This document shows positions 17,355 to 25,637 of a stretch of DNA of 64,000 nucleotides, piece after piece. Every line of letters begins with the position of its first letter. Within the stretch, counting starts at the first letter, position 1. Source of the stretch: Novosphingobium huizhouense (GTDB lineage: Bacteria > Pseudomonadota > Alphaproteobacteria > Sphingomonadales > Sphingomonadaceae); NCBI RefSeq assembly GCF_020179475.1, contig NZ_JAILXZ010000001.1, positions 248,001-312,000 on the forward strand. The letters run 5' to 3'. The notes below the pieces were generated by a model that did not search any database, was not told where the DNA came from, and saw only the letters and a program-made list of their open reading frames with translations. The position numbers were made by a program, and so were the translations under genes.

Positions 17355-17516
17355 CGCGCGCCTTGCACGTGTAACGACGAAGGCGCTGTCCTACACGCGG
17401 CGCGCGAAGTAGACCGGCGCGCCATGTCACGCGCTCCAGCCCGCACGATCGCGCCCTTGCGGCCCTGCCCGGACCGGGTTCGTTCGCTCCGCCGGGGCGC
17501 CGTGAAAAGCACCCCT

Positions 17517-17539
17517 TGGACCGTGTCAACTGTGTCAAC
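17517..17539 (+). repeat. Copy 1 of 23-bp repeat with internal GTGTCAAC tandem
   Basis: The unit begins TGGACC and continues with GTGTCAACT GTGTCAAC. It is identical to the copy at 17621-17643, and a degenerate inverted copy is at 35033-35056. Confidence 0.75.
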
Positions 17540-17620
17540 TTGCGCGCAGCCGTCCCGCGCCCCGCGCCTCGTCATGGTCCAGCGCGAAGGCCCCGTGCCG
17601 GACCGGCGCGAACCGCTCTC

Positions 17621-17643
17621 TGGACCGTGTCAACTGTGTCAAC
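17621..17643 (+). repeat. Copy 2 of 23-bp repeat with internal GTGTCAAC tandem
   Basis: Identical over 23 nt to 17517-17539, same orientation, 104 nt further on. The flanks differ, so the unit rather than a larger duplication is conserved. Confidence 0.75.
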
Positions 17644-17693
17644 CTGGGGCCTCTCGAGCCGCCTGTTCGCGCCGCCCGCCCCGCGCCGGCGGA

Positions 17694-18386
17694 TCAGCCG
17701 AGCTGGTCGAGCCACTCGGCGATCATCGCCCGCCCTGCCGCGACCGCGTTCGCGCCGTGCGTTGCGTGCGCGGCGCGCAGCGCCTCGGGGCACTGCCCGG
17801 CCCGGAGCAGGTAGTCCATGTCCTGTTCGAGCCAGTCGTCGAAACGCGGGTCCTCGCCCATCTCGGCGTGGAACTGCAGCGCCAGCACCTTGCGGCCGCG
17901 GCGGAACGCCTGGTGCGGGTAGAGCGGGCTCGAGGCGAGCAGTTCGGCGCCCTCGGGCAGAGTGAAGGTATCGCCGTGCCAGTGCAGCACCGGCACGTCG
18001 GCGAGATGGCGCAACGGGCTTGCCGGATCGTGCAGCGCAACGGCGCCGAAGCCGATCTCCTTGGCCGGCCCCGGATAGACCTCGGCCCCCAGCGCCGCGG
18101 CGATCATCTGCGCGCCGAAGCACACCCCCAGCGTCGGCCGGTCGGCGGCGAGGCGCCTCGCGAGCAGCTTGAGCTGGCAGGCGATCCAGGGATGCGCCTC
18201 GCGCTCGTAGACCCCCATCGGTCCGCCCATCATTACCACCAGGTCGGGCGCGACGAGGTCGAGCGCCTCGAAGTCGTCACCGGTCACGTCGACCCGGTCG
18301 ATCGCATAGCCTGCCGCCTCGATCGGCGCGCGAAAGCCGGCGACGCCTTCGCGGGGCACGTGTCGGATGATCAGCGCGGTCTTCAT
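17694..18386 (-). CDS. Class I glutamine amidotransferase-like protein (GMP synthase-type domain), 230 aa
   Basis: Stand-alone GATase1 domain. The nucleophile Cys is in GVCFGAQMIA (about residue 85) and the His-Glu pair is in LQFHAEM near residue 169, where most members have QFHPE. MGGPMGVYE near residue 52 forms the oxyanion region. Such free-standing proteins hydrolyse gamma-glutamyl bonds, but the acceptor partner is often unknown. ATG 18386 begins the conserved MKTALIIRH strand. There is no synthetase domain or partner gene nearby; the downstream phytase gene ends its own operon. Function beyond glutamine or gamma-glutamyl hydrolysis is not assigned. Confidence 0.8.
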   Translation of the reverse strand: MKTALIIRHVPREGVAGFRAPIEAAGYAIDRVDVTGDDFEALDLVAPDLVVMMGGPMGVYEREAHPWIACQLKLLARRLAADRPTLGVCFGAQMIAAALGAEVYPGPAKEIGFGAVALHDPASPLRHLADVPVLHWHGDTFTLPEGAELLASSPLYPHQAFRRGRKVLALQFHAEMGEDPRFDDWLEQDMDYLLRAGQCPEALRAAHATHGANAVAAGRAMIAEWLDQLG

Positions 18387-18437
18387 GGGGCAGGCGGGCT
18401 CGCTGGGACTCGGGATGCCTCGATCCTGCCGCAAACT

Positions 18438-18452
18438 CTACCGAAGTGGTAG
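18438..18452. promoter_or_regulatory. Short palindrome CTACC-N5-GGTAG upstream of the amidotransferase gene
   Basis: CTACCGAAGTGGTAG lies 52 nt upstream of the amidotransferase start and 43 nt past the phytase stop, next to an AT-rich TGTATTAA. It may be an operator for the former. It is too short to be a convincing terminator. Confidence 0.3.
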
Positions 18453-18494
18453 TGTATTAAAGTTGCCGTGCGCCAAGATGAGGTTTGGCCTCGT

Positions 18495-19520
18495 TCAACG
18501 GCTGCCCCCGTTGAGCGCTGCGAGCACGTCGGCCCACGACACCAGCTTGAAGTTCTGCGCTGCCGGCGCGTTCTCGCCATCCTGCGCGACAAACAGTCCC
18601 GCGGGATATTGCCCGCCGAAGCTGCCGGTGGCGAGCGCGATCCCGTCGGTCTCCTCGGTTGCGCCCAGCTTGCCCGCCGCGATGCGGAAGCGTCCGGCAG
18701 GAGTCATGCCGGGAAGCTTGAACAGGGCATAGGCATTGTCGCCCTGGCTCGAGGCGACCAGCCAACCGCCGCGCCTGCCCACGGGCGCGAGCGCCAGCCC
18801 TTCGACATCGGCGACGAGCTGCGCGCCATCGACCTCGGCCACCAGCCGCCCGTCGATGGCGGCGCCGGCGCGCGCATCGAAGGCCCAGATGCCGCGATCT
18901 TCCTCGCCGACGAACAGCGTCGCGCTGCGCGGGTCGACCACGCAGCCCTCGGTCTGGGTCGCCAGCTTGAGCCAGCGCACGATCTCACCCGCGGGGGCTG
19001 CACCCGAAAGATCGATCGCGACCTGGCTGACGAAGCCGTGCTTCATCACCGAGAACGCGTGCAGGGCCTTGCCCTGCCGCCACAGGCATACGCCGTACCC
19101 TTCGCCCCACCCGGCCTCCACCGTCCCCAGCGGCACCAGCTTGGCCGCGCGGGTGTCGAGCCGGTACAGCCGCAGCTTCGCGCGCGCCTCGTCGTTGCGG
19201 TCGCTCGCGACGACGATCACGCCCGCTGCCCCCATGTCGACCAGATCGACATTGTTGAGCCGCCCGTCGGGCGAGAAGTCGCGGGGCCGTCCGTCGAGGC
19301 CGTAGAGGTACAGCCCCGCCTTCTTGTCGGTCGCGACGATGAGGCTGGCGGCGGGATTGGCCGGGTTGCGCCAGATCGCGGGATCGTCGGCGGCGTCGGC
19401 GTTGCCCGTGCCCACCGGCGCGGTCTCCGCCTTGGCCGTCACCTCGACCGTCACCGGCGCCGCGCTCGCAGGTCCGGCCAGCGCCATCCCCGCAAGCAGG
19501 CCCAATACGGCGCCACGCAT
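18495..19520 (-). CDS. Beta-propeller phytase (3-phytase family), 341 aa
   Basis: Secreted phosphatase releasing phosphate from myo-inositol hexakisphosphate. A signal peptide (LGLLAGMALAGPASA, residues 5-20) precedes the six-bladed propeller. Family signatures seen are DAADDPAIW (about residues 43-51), SLIVATDKKAGLYLYGLDG-type blade, RLNNVDL, SDRND and the EGCVVDP...GEEDRGIW pair that bind calcium and phosphate. ATG 19520 shares one base with the stop of the TonB receptor gene (TGATG), so the two are co-translated. Acting in the periplasm on substrate delivered by that receptor is a reasonable inference. Confidence 0.9.
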   Translation of the reverse strand: MRGAVLGLLAGMALAGPASAAPVTVEVTAKAETAPVGTGNADAADDPAIWRNPANPAASLIVATDKKAGLYLYGLDGRPRDFSPDGRLNNVDLVDMGAAGVIVVASDRNDEARAKLRLYRLDTRAAKLVPLGTVEAGWGEGYGVCLWRQGKALHAFSVMKHGFVSQVAIDLSGAAPAGEIVRWLKLATQTEGCVVDPRSATLFVGEEDRGIWAFDARAGAAIDGRLVAEVDGAQLVADVEGLALAPVGRRGGWLVASSQGDNAYALFKLPGMTPAGRFRIAAGKLGATEETDGIALATGSFGGQYPAGLFVAQDGENAPAAQNFKLVSWADVLAALNGGSR

Positions 19521-21877
19521 CAGAACGCGTACCGCGCGACGATCTGGAACACCGGCCCCGCGCTCTCGGTCTCGAGTTCGTACTCGTCGTATTCGCGCGC
19601 CCGCTGCTCGGCGATCGTGTTGAACTTGTTGAACGCCTCGTCCTTGCTGCCGTCGAGCAGGTTCGAGCCCACCGCGCGGATCGTGAAGCTCTTGCCGAAG
19701 CGCTTCTCGACGAAGACCTCGAGGTCGGCGCCGTACGTCGTGCGGATCTCCTCGCCGACGATGCGGTCGAAGGCCGGCCCCTGCTTGCGGTACGTCGCGC
19801 CGGCCGACACCCCGATCTTGCGGAAATTCTGGATCACGCCGAAGTTGGTCACGTACTTCGACTGCCCGTTGAACCGGCGCGAGCCGAACTCGTCGCGGAT
19901 CGAGCTGTCGATCAGTGACAGGTTGCCGAACACGCCAGTATCGGGAAGGCCGAGGAAGCCGAGGCTTGCCGAGAGGTCGAACTCGATGCCCCAGACCTCG
20001 CCGTCGCCCGAATTGCGCGGCTGGAGCACAAACGTGCCCTCGCCTTCCGAGCCCTCGACGCCGGTGTTGGCGAGTTCGACGAGGTTCTGGACCTTGCGGT
20101 AGAACACGTTGACCCCGACCACGCCGGTCCGGCCGATGCGGTGCTCGTAGCCGAGATCGCCGCCCCACGCGGTCTCGGGGCGAAGCCGCGGATTGCCGAG
20201 CAGGTCGTTGTCGCCAAGCTCGGCCTCGAGCAGCGCGGGCGAGATGTAGTCGAAGCGGGGCCGGCGCACGGTCCGCGCGACCGAGGCGGTGAGGCGCCCG
20301 GCCTGCCCGACGTCGAGCTTGATCGAGGCCGAGGGAAGCAGGAAGTCGTACTTGACCCGCGAGCTTGCGTCCGCCGGATCGACGGTGCGGTCGGTGATCC
20401 GCACGGTCGTGTTCTCCCAGCGCAGGCCCGCCTCGAACTTCACCGGACCGCTCTTGCCCTCGACCAGCGCGTAGAGATCGCGGCGATCCTCGGCGATGCG
20501 GTTGAGCCCGCCGGGCTCGGCTTCGAGATCCTCGAAGGCAATCGCGAACTGGTCGGGCCGCGCAGCGAACTGGTCGTAGCCCGAGAGGTCCGCGTCGATG
20601 TTGAAGCGGTTGCGCGTGGCCGAAATGTCGGTGTTGCGGCGCTTGTTCTGGAGGAACCCGCCGACCGCCAGATCGACCTCGGGGGTGATCTTGAAGGTCT
20701 GCTCGATCTGCGCCGAAAATTCGCGATCCTTGATCCGCTGGCGGGTCAGATCGCCGGTATAGCGGGGCTCGTCGCGGTCGAAGTCGATCTCGTGCTCTTC
20801 CTCGTCGGTCACGTCGCGGAACGAGGCGTAGCCCATCCGCAGCGTGGTCGTGCCGAGCGACCAGTCGTGCGCCAGCTTGCCCTGCGCCGCCCAGCTTTCC
20901 TGGGTGATGAACACCGGGTTGTAGTTGTCGGTCAGCAGGTGCCCGTCATCGGCGAGGTCGATCGGCCCGCTGGTGGCGGTGAGGTCGTCGTACTCGAAGG
21001 AGCGCTCGATCTGGTCGCGCTCGGTGCGCACGTAGTTGCCCGAGATTTCGAACCGGGTCGGCCCGTTGTCGAACGACCAGGCGGCGTTGCCGGCATAGTC
21101 GGTGCCGTTGCGCACGTCGCTCTGGTCCTCGCGGTTATCGAATTCCTCGGTCGCGAAGTTCGGGTTGTTTTCGGGACCATCGCCGTAGCGCAGGCTCTTC
21201 TTGTCCTTGGGATTGTAGCGCCCCTGCACGTTGGCGCCGATCAGCAGCCGTCCTGGCCCCAGCGCGCCGCCATAGTAGAGGCCGCCGCTCGGCTTGACCT
21301 TGCCGTCGTCGAAGAACAGCCCGCCGCCCTTGACGTAGCCGCCGTCCATGCTGAGCGCATCGCGCAGCACGATGTTGAGCGTGCCGGCCACGGCATCGCC
21401 GGTGCGCCGCGCCGAGTTCGAACGGACGATCTCCACCCGGTTGACAAGTTCGGCGGGAATGCGGTCGAGGAAGAACGAGCGGTCGGCATTGGCGCCGGGG
21501 ACCTTCTCGCCATTGATCAGGATCTGGGTGTAGCCCGGATCGAGCCCGCGCAGCCGCGCCCCGTCGCTTTCGAGCACGTCGGACAGGAACGTGACCGAAG
21601 GCACGCGCTTCAACGCATCGCCCGCAGTCAGCGGCTCGAAGCGCTGGAAGTATTCGGTGTCGTAGACGAGTTTGGGCTCGGCGCCGGCTTCCTCGCGATT
21701 GCGGAAGCCGATGTCGCCCTGGACCACGATCTCGCGCGCCGAACGAGTGGCTTCATCCTCTGCGCCGGCATCGGCTTCGGCGGCGAAGGCCGGCGCGGCG
21801 ACGAGCGCGGCGGTGCAGGCGAGCAGCACGCGCATGGCGGCGCGACGCGGGCGCAGGCCCGCCGGAGCATTGATCAT
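19520..21877 (-). CDS. TonB-dependent outer-membrane receptor coupled to phytase, 785 aa
   Basis: A signal peptide (residues 1-33, ending APAFAAEAD) is followed by a plug domain (TAGDALKRVPSVTF, LRGLDPGYTQILINGEKV, RIPAELVNRVEIVRS) at about residues 75-165 and a 22-strand barrel ending in the outer-membrane terminal strand VFQIVARYAF with C-terminal Phe. AGGGGA lies about 7 nt before ATG 21877. Its stop overlaps the phytase start, so its cargo is probably phytate, another inositol phosphate or a metal-phytate complex. The promoter region upstream holds a near-palindrome at 21935-21951. Confidence 0.9.
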   Translation of the reverse strand: MINAPAGLRPRRAAMRVLLACTAALVAAPAFAAEADAGAEDEATRSAREIVVQGDIGFRNREEAGAEPKLVYDTEYFQRFEPLTAGDALKRVPSVTFLSDVLESDGARLRGLDPGYTQILINGEKVPGANADRSFFLDRIPAELVNRVEIVRSNSARRTGDAVAGTLNIVLRDALSMDGGYVKGGGLFFDDGKVKPSGGLYYGGALGPGRLLIGANVQGRYNPKDKKSLRYGDGPENNPNFATEEFDNREDQSDVRNGTDYAGNAAWSFDNGPTRFEISGNYVRTERDQIERSFEYDDLTATSGPIDLADDGHLLTDNYNPVFITQESWAAQGKLAHDWSLGTTTLRMGYASFRDVTDEEEHEIDFDRDEPRYTGDLTRQRIKDREFSAQIEQTFKITPEVDLAVGGFLQNKRRNTDISATRNRFNIDADLSGYDQFAARPDQFAIAFEDLEAEPGGLNRIAEDRRDLYALVEGKSGPVKFEAGLRWENTTVRITDRTVDPADASSRVKYDFLLPSASIKLDVGQAGRLTASVARTVRRPRFDYISPALLEAELGDNDLLGNPRLRPETAWGGDLGYEHRIGRTGVVGVNVFYRKVQNLVELANTGVEGSEGEGTFVLQPRNSGDGEVWGIEFDLSASLGFLGLPDTGVFGNLSLIDSSIRDEFGSRRFNGQSKYVTNFGVIQNFRKIGVSAGATYRKQGPAFDRIVGEEIRTTYGADLEVFVEKRFGKSFTIRAVGSNLLDGSKDEAFNKFNTIAEQRAREYDEYELETESAGPVFQIVARYAF

Positions 21878-21934
21878 GGTTAGGTCCCCTGACTTACAAA
21901 CGAGAGCGGTCGGGGCGCGACTATGGTTGGCGTC

Positions 21935-21951
21935 TTACAACGATGTTGCAA
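21935..21951. promoter_or_regulatory. Near-palindrome TTACAAC-GAT-GTTGCAA in receptor promoter region
   Basis: Two 7-bp arms with one mismatch lie 58 nt upstream of the TonB receptor start. A further GTTGCAA occurs at 21962-21968. No Pho-box-like repeat was recognised here. The site may bind the regulator of the receptor-phytase operon. Confidence 0.35.
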
Positions 21952-22007
21952 GAGTCTCGCAGTTGCAATTTGATACAATTTGGCAATGAAATGATGAAGA
22001 TATGAAA

Positions 22008-22038
22008 GGGCCCGCCGCACCGGTGGTGCGACGGGCCC
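22008..22038 (-). terminator. Hairpin downstream of the aceA/52-aa gene unit
   Basis: GGGCCCG and CGCACC (22008-22021) pair with GGTGCG and CGGGCCC (22025-22038), interrupted by one mismatch, around a 3-nt loop. On the minus strand the stem is followed by a short CTTTCAT. It follows the stop at 22070 and probably ends that transcript. Confidence 0.7.
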
Positions 22039-22069
22039 GCTTTCCTCCCCAGGAAAGTCTCGTGATGCC

Positions 22070-22228
22070 TCAGCGGCCCATGGCGCTGCCGAGGCGATGG
22101 TAGAGGTTCGAGAACTTCACCGATTCCGGCTGGTCCTCGATCGCCTTCAGGTAGTGCAGTACGGCTTCGCGGATCAGCTTGAAGTCCTCGGTCGAGAGGA
22201 CCGCGCGGGCGCGTTGCGGTTCAGACAT
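22070..22228 (-). CDS. Small conserved-looking protein downstream of isocitrate lyase, 52 aa
   Basis: Product of 52 residues beginning MSEPQRARAV and ending HRLGSAMGR, predicted mostly helical and without membrane segment. A perfect AAGGAGG lies 7 nt before ATG 22228, unusually strong for this window. The gene follows isocitrate lyase by 69 nt and is followed by a hairpin terminator, so the two form one unit. I do not recognise the family. A role in carbon-source switching or in modulating isocitrate lyase is only a guess from position. Confidence 0.75.
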   Translation of the reverse strand: MSEPQRARAVLSTEDFKLIREAVLHYLKAIEDQPESVKFSNLYHRLGSAMGR

Positions 22229-22297
22229 TGGTCGTCCTCCTTGGATCTTCGTGGCGTGATTGCCGCGAAAGGTAAGCGTGTGGGGTGTCTGCTGCCG

Positions 22298-23893
22298 TCA
22301 GGCAGCAAATTGGTTCATCGTGTTATGGGCGCCGCCGGCCTTGAGCGCGGCTTCACCGGCGAAGTATTCCTTGTGGTCGTCGCCGATGTCCGAACCGGCC
22401 ATGTTCTGGTGCTTCACGCAGGCGATGCCCTGGCGGATTTCCTCGCGCTGCACCTGCTTGACGTAGCCCAGCATGCCCTCTTCGCCGAAGTAGCGCTTGG
22501 CGAGGTTGTCGGTGCTGAGCGCCGCGGTGTGGTAGGTCGGCAGGGTGATCAGGTGGTGGAAGATGCCGGCCTCACGCGCCGCATCGCGCTGGAAGGTGCG
22601 GATGCGTTCGTCCGCCTCGACGCCCAGCTCGGTGCCGTCATAGTCCACGCTCATCAGCTTGGCGCGGTCGTAAGCGGAAACGTCCTTGCCGGCTTCGACC
22701 ATCGCGTCGTAGACCTGCTGGCGGAAGTTCAGCGTCCAGTTGAACGACGGGCTGTTGTTGTAGACCAGCTTGGCGTTCGGGATCACTTCGCGGATGCGGC
22801 TGACCATGCCGCCGATCTGGCCGATGTGCGGCTTTTCGGTTTCGATCCAGAGCAGGTCCGCCCCGTTCTGCAGCGAAGTGATGCAGTCGAGCACGCAGCG
22901 GTCCTCGCCCGTTCCGGCGCGGAACTGGTACAGGTTCGAAGGCAGGCGCTTCGGGCGCATCAGCTTGCCGTCGCGGCTGATCAGCACATCGCCGTGGCCG
23001 AGGTTGGCGGCATCGACTTCCTCGCAATCGAGGAAGCTGTTGTACTGGTCGCCGATGTCACCCGGCTCCTTCACGAAGGCGATCTGCTTGGTCAGGCCAG
23101 CCCCGAGGCTGTCGGTGCGCGCAACGATCACGCCGTCATCGACGCCCAGTTCCATGAAGGCATAACGGACCGCGCGGATCTTCGCGAGGAAGTCCTCGTG
23201 CGGCACGGTAACCTTGCCGTCCTGGTGGCCGCACTGCTTTTCGTCCGAGACCTGGTTTTCGATCTGGATGCAGCAGGCGCCAGCTTCGATGAACTTCTTG
23301 GCGAGCAGGTAGGTCGCCTCGGCATTGCCGAACCCTGCGTCGATGTCGGCGATGATCGGAACGACGTGGGTTTCGAATTCGTCGATCTTGTGCAGCAGGC
23401 GGTGGGTGTTGACCGCATCGCCCGCCTTCTTCGCAGCGTCGAGATCGCGGAACAGCATGCCCAGTTCGCGGGCATCGGCCTGCTTCAGGAAGGTGTAGAG
23501 TTCCTCGATCAGCGCGGGAACGCTGGTCTTCTCGTGCATCGACTGGTCGGGCAGCGGACCGAATTCGCTGCGCAGCGCGGCGACCATCCAGCCCGACAGG
23601 TAGAGGTAGCGGCCCTTGGTGGTGCCGAAGTGCTTCTTGATCGAAATCATCTTCTGCTGGCCGATGAACCCGTGCCAGCAGCCGAGCGACTGCGTGTAGT
23701 TCGCCGGGTCCGCATCATAGGCGGCCATGTCGCGGCGCATGATCTTTGCGGTGTAGCGCGCGATGTCGAGCCCGGTGTGGAAGCGGTTCTGCAGGCGCAT
23801 GCGTGCGACGCTTTCCGGCTCGATCCCGTCCCATGTGGTCTGGAAGGGCGCGATGGCCTTGGCGGCCTCGTTGATCTGGCTGTGATAGGTCAT
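22298..23893 (-). CDS. aceA: Isocitrate lyase, 531 aa
   Basis: Glyoxylate-cycle enzyme cleaving isocitrate to glyoxylate and succinate in the cytoplasm, needed for growth on acetate and on fatty acids, which suits the acyl-CoA catabolism in this window. The active-site loop reads DEKQCGHQDGK (about residues 216-226; catalytic Cys), preceded by the metal-binding PIIADIDAGFG. The 531-residue length and the KQCGH form match the Pseudomonas aeruginosa-type subfamily rather than the shorter E. coli type. ATG 23893 has AAGGA about 9 nt upstream. No malate synthase gene is nearby. Confidence 0.95.
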   Translation of the reverse strand: MTYHSQINEAAKAIAPFQTTWDGIEPESVARMRLQNRFHTGLDIARYTAKIMRRDMAAYDADPANYTQSLGCWHGFIGQQKMISIKKHFGTTKGRYLYLSGWMVAALRSEFGPLPDQSMHEKTSVPALIEELYTFLKQADARELGMLFRDLDAAKKAGDAVNTHRLLHKIDEFETHVVPIIADIDAGFGNAEATYLLAKKFIEAGACCIQIENQVSDEKQCGHQDGKVTVPHEDFLAKIRAVRYAFMELGVDDGVIVARTDSLGAGLTKQIAFVKEPGDIGDQYNSFLDCEEVDAANLGHGDVLISRDGKLMRPKRLPSNLYQFRAGTGEDRCVLDCITSLQNGADLLWIETEKPHIGQIGGMVSRIREVIPNAKLVYNNSPSFNWTLNFRQQVYDAMVEAGKDVSAYDRAKLMSVDYDGTELGVEADERIRTFQRDAAREAGIFHHLITLPTYHTAALSTDNLAKRYFGEEGMLGYVKQVQREEIRQGIACVKHQNMAGSDIGDDHKEYFAGEAALKAGGAHNTMNQFAA

Positions 23894-23984
23894 GGCAGCA
23901 GTTCCTTGGAGCGCAGGAGTTCGTTTGCGTGGCACCCGGATAACGGCGGCCAAGGGGATTCGGACACCCCTTGCGAAGTCCTGT

Positions 23985-23998
23985 TGTCAAACTTGACA
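23985..23998. promoter_or_regulatory. Palindrome TGTCAA-AC-TTGACA between aceA and its probable regulator
   Basis: Two perfect 6-bp arms lie 91 nt upstream of aceA and 45 nt upstream of the divergent regulator gene. Each arm also resembles a -35 element (TTGACA) read outward, although no good -10 was found at 16-18 nt on either strand. A candidate operator for the divergent RamB/ScfR-like protein. Confidence 0.45.
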
Positions 23999-24042
23999 GA
24001 AAATGCTTGTAAAGTTGTGCAGGCGTTACAGGAGCGCATTTT

Positions 24043-25458
24043 ATGGCAATGGGTCCGGCAGCAAATCGCCCGCTCTACCTCGGCCCGCGCATCAAGCGGC
24101 TGCGGCGCGAACTGGGATTGACCCAGGCGGCGATGGCCGACGAACTGGGCATTTCTGCGAGCTACATCGCGCTGCTGGAACGCAACCAGCGCCCGCTGAC
24201 CGCCGACCTGCTGCTGCGCCTCGCCCGCGCCTACAAGCTCGACATGGCGGACCTCGCCGCGGACGAGCGCGACGATTACGCGCGCCGCCTGGCCGATGTG
24301 CTGCGCGATCCGATCTTCGCCGAAATCGACCTGCCCGCGCTCGAAGTGGCCGACGTTGCCACCAGCTTTCCCGGCGTGACCGAGGCGATGCTGCGGCTCC
24401 ACGGTGCCTATGTGCGCGAACAGCAGGCGCTTGCCGGATTGCGGGCCGATGGCGGCGCCCCGCGCGGCGTCGATCCGGTGGCCGAAGCGCGGCGCTTCGT
24501 GGCTGATCGGCGCAACTACTTCCCGACGCTCGATTCGCGCGCCGAGCAGCTGGCGGGCGAGATCGACAAGGCCGGGTCGATCCGCGAAGCCTTGCGCCAG
24601 CAGGGCCTGCGCGTGCGCCTGCTGCCCTCGGACGTGATGATGGGATCGATCCGGCGCTACGACCGGCACAACGAACAGCTGCTGCTCGACGATACGCTCA
24701 ACCCCACCCAGCGCACCTGGCAGATGGCGATGCACATGGCCTACACCGCGCTGCGGCCGGAGATTTCGGCCCTGCTGCGCGGCGAAAGCTTTGCCAGCCC
24801 GACAGCGGCGACGCTCGTCCGCCGCGCGCTCGCCGCCTACGGCGCGGCAGCGCTGGTCATGCCCTACGACAAGTTCGCCCGCGCGGTCGATGCGCGCGCC
24901 TATGATATCGAGGCGCTCGCCGGACAGTTCGGCACCAGCTTCGAACAGGTCGCCCACCGGCTGACCACGCTCGGCCGGCCGGGGCAGGAACGCGTGCCGT
25001 TCTTCTTCATCCGCGTGGACGAAGCAGGAAACGTATCGAAGCGATTGGACGGCGCAGGCTTCCCCTTTGCCGCGCACGGCGGCGGCTGCCCCTTGTGGAA
25101 CCTCCATTCGGCCTTCCGCCGCCCCGACGAAGTGCTGACGCAGTGGCTCGAACTGCCCGACGGCCAGCGCTTTTTCTCGATCGCGCGGACGGTGTCATCG
25201 GGCGGCGGGGCGCACGGCCGCCCCCGCACGCTGCGCGCGATCGCCCTCGCCTGCGCCGCCGAACACGCCGGCAAGCTGGTCTATGCGGCGGGACAGAATG
25301 CTGGGGGACAGGAGGCGAGGCCCACGCCCATCGGCGTCACCTGCCGCCTGTGCAACCGCGCCGACTGCGCCGCCCGCGCCGAACCGCCACTGGGCCGCGA
25401 AATCCTTCCCGACGACTACCGCCGCACAGCCGAACCGTTCGCCTTTGCGGAAAGTTGA
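24043..25458 (+). CDS. RamB/ScfR-like XRE regulator of acetate/short-chain acyl-CoA metabolism, 471 aa
   Basis: An N-terminal XRE helix-turn-helix (about residues 13-70: IKRLRRELGLTQAAMADELGIS, YIALLERNQRPLT) is followed by an ImmA/IrrE-like region (residues 150-320, with the motif HMAYTAL in place of an intact HExxH) and a C-terminal DUF2083-type domain with the cysteines GGGCPLWN and CRLCNRADC. This is the architecture of RamB and of propionate-pathway regulators, which sense acyl-CoA status and control aceA. GGAG lies 8 nt before ATG 24043. It is divergent from aceA with 149 nt between, so control of aceA is very likely. Loss of HExxH suggests a ligand-sensing, non-proteolytic domain. Confidence 0.88.
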   Translation: MAMGPAANRPLYLGPRIKRLRRELGLTQAAMADELGISASYIALLERNQRPLTADLLLRLARAYKLDMADLAADERDDYARRLADVLRDPIFAEIDLPALEVADVATSFPGVTEAMLRLHGAYVREQQALAGLRADGGAPRGVDPVAEARRFVADRRNYFPTLDSRAEQLAGEIDKAGSIREALRQQGLRVRLLPSDVMMGSIRRYDRHNEQLLLDDTLNPTQRTWQMAMHMAYTALRPEISALLRGESFASPTAATLVRRALAAYGAAALVMPYDKFARAVDARAYDIEALAGQFGTSFEQVAHRLTTLGRPGQERVPFFFIRVDEAGNVSKRLDGAGFPFAAHGGGCPLWNLHSAFRRPDEVLTQWLELPDGQRFFSIARTVSSGGGAHGRPRTLRAIALACAAEHAGKLVYAAGQNAGGQEARPTPIGVTCRLCNRADCAARAEPPLGREILPDDYRRTAEPFAFAES

Positions 25459-25489
25459 GCTGGCTCCGAACCCGACGTCCGCCTTGCAT

Positions 25490-25577
25490 CGTCATCCGGG
25501 GCTTAACCCGGGATCCCGCTGTTCTTCGTGACGTCGCGCCAGAAGAAGCGGGACCCCGGGTCCAGCCCGGGGTGACG
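25490..25577. repeat. REP-like imperfect inverted repeat
   Basis: A left arm beginning CGTCATCCGGGGCTTAACCC and a right arm ending in GGGGTGACG form a long interrupted stem, with GTTCTTC and AGAAGAAG inside. This resembles the dispersed REP-type palindromes common between genes in sphingomonads. It follows the regulator gene and may also act as a terminator. Confidence 0.65.
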
Positions 25578-25637
25578 GTGGAAAATAGGTGGGGAGCGGA
25601 CGCTGCTGTCGCAATCAATAATTCGAGCGATTGAGGC

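Larger units (their letters stand above)
17355..17693. other. Gene-free stretch holding two copies of a 23-bp repeat
   Basis: This 339-nt gap lies between convergent genes. No coding region with conserved character was seen. It holds two identical direct repeats of 23 bp, each with an internal GTGTCAACT-type tandem. No clear terminator stem with a T-run was found. Confidence 0.5.

Noticed and set aside
21878..22007. Pho box upstream of the TonB receptor-phytase operon
   Set aside because: Expected because of phytate, but no pair of CTGTCAT-like repeats 11 nt apart was seen; only a different near-palindrome is present.
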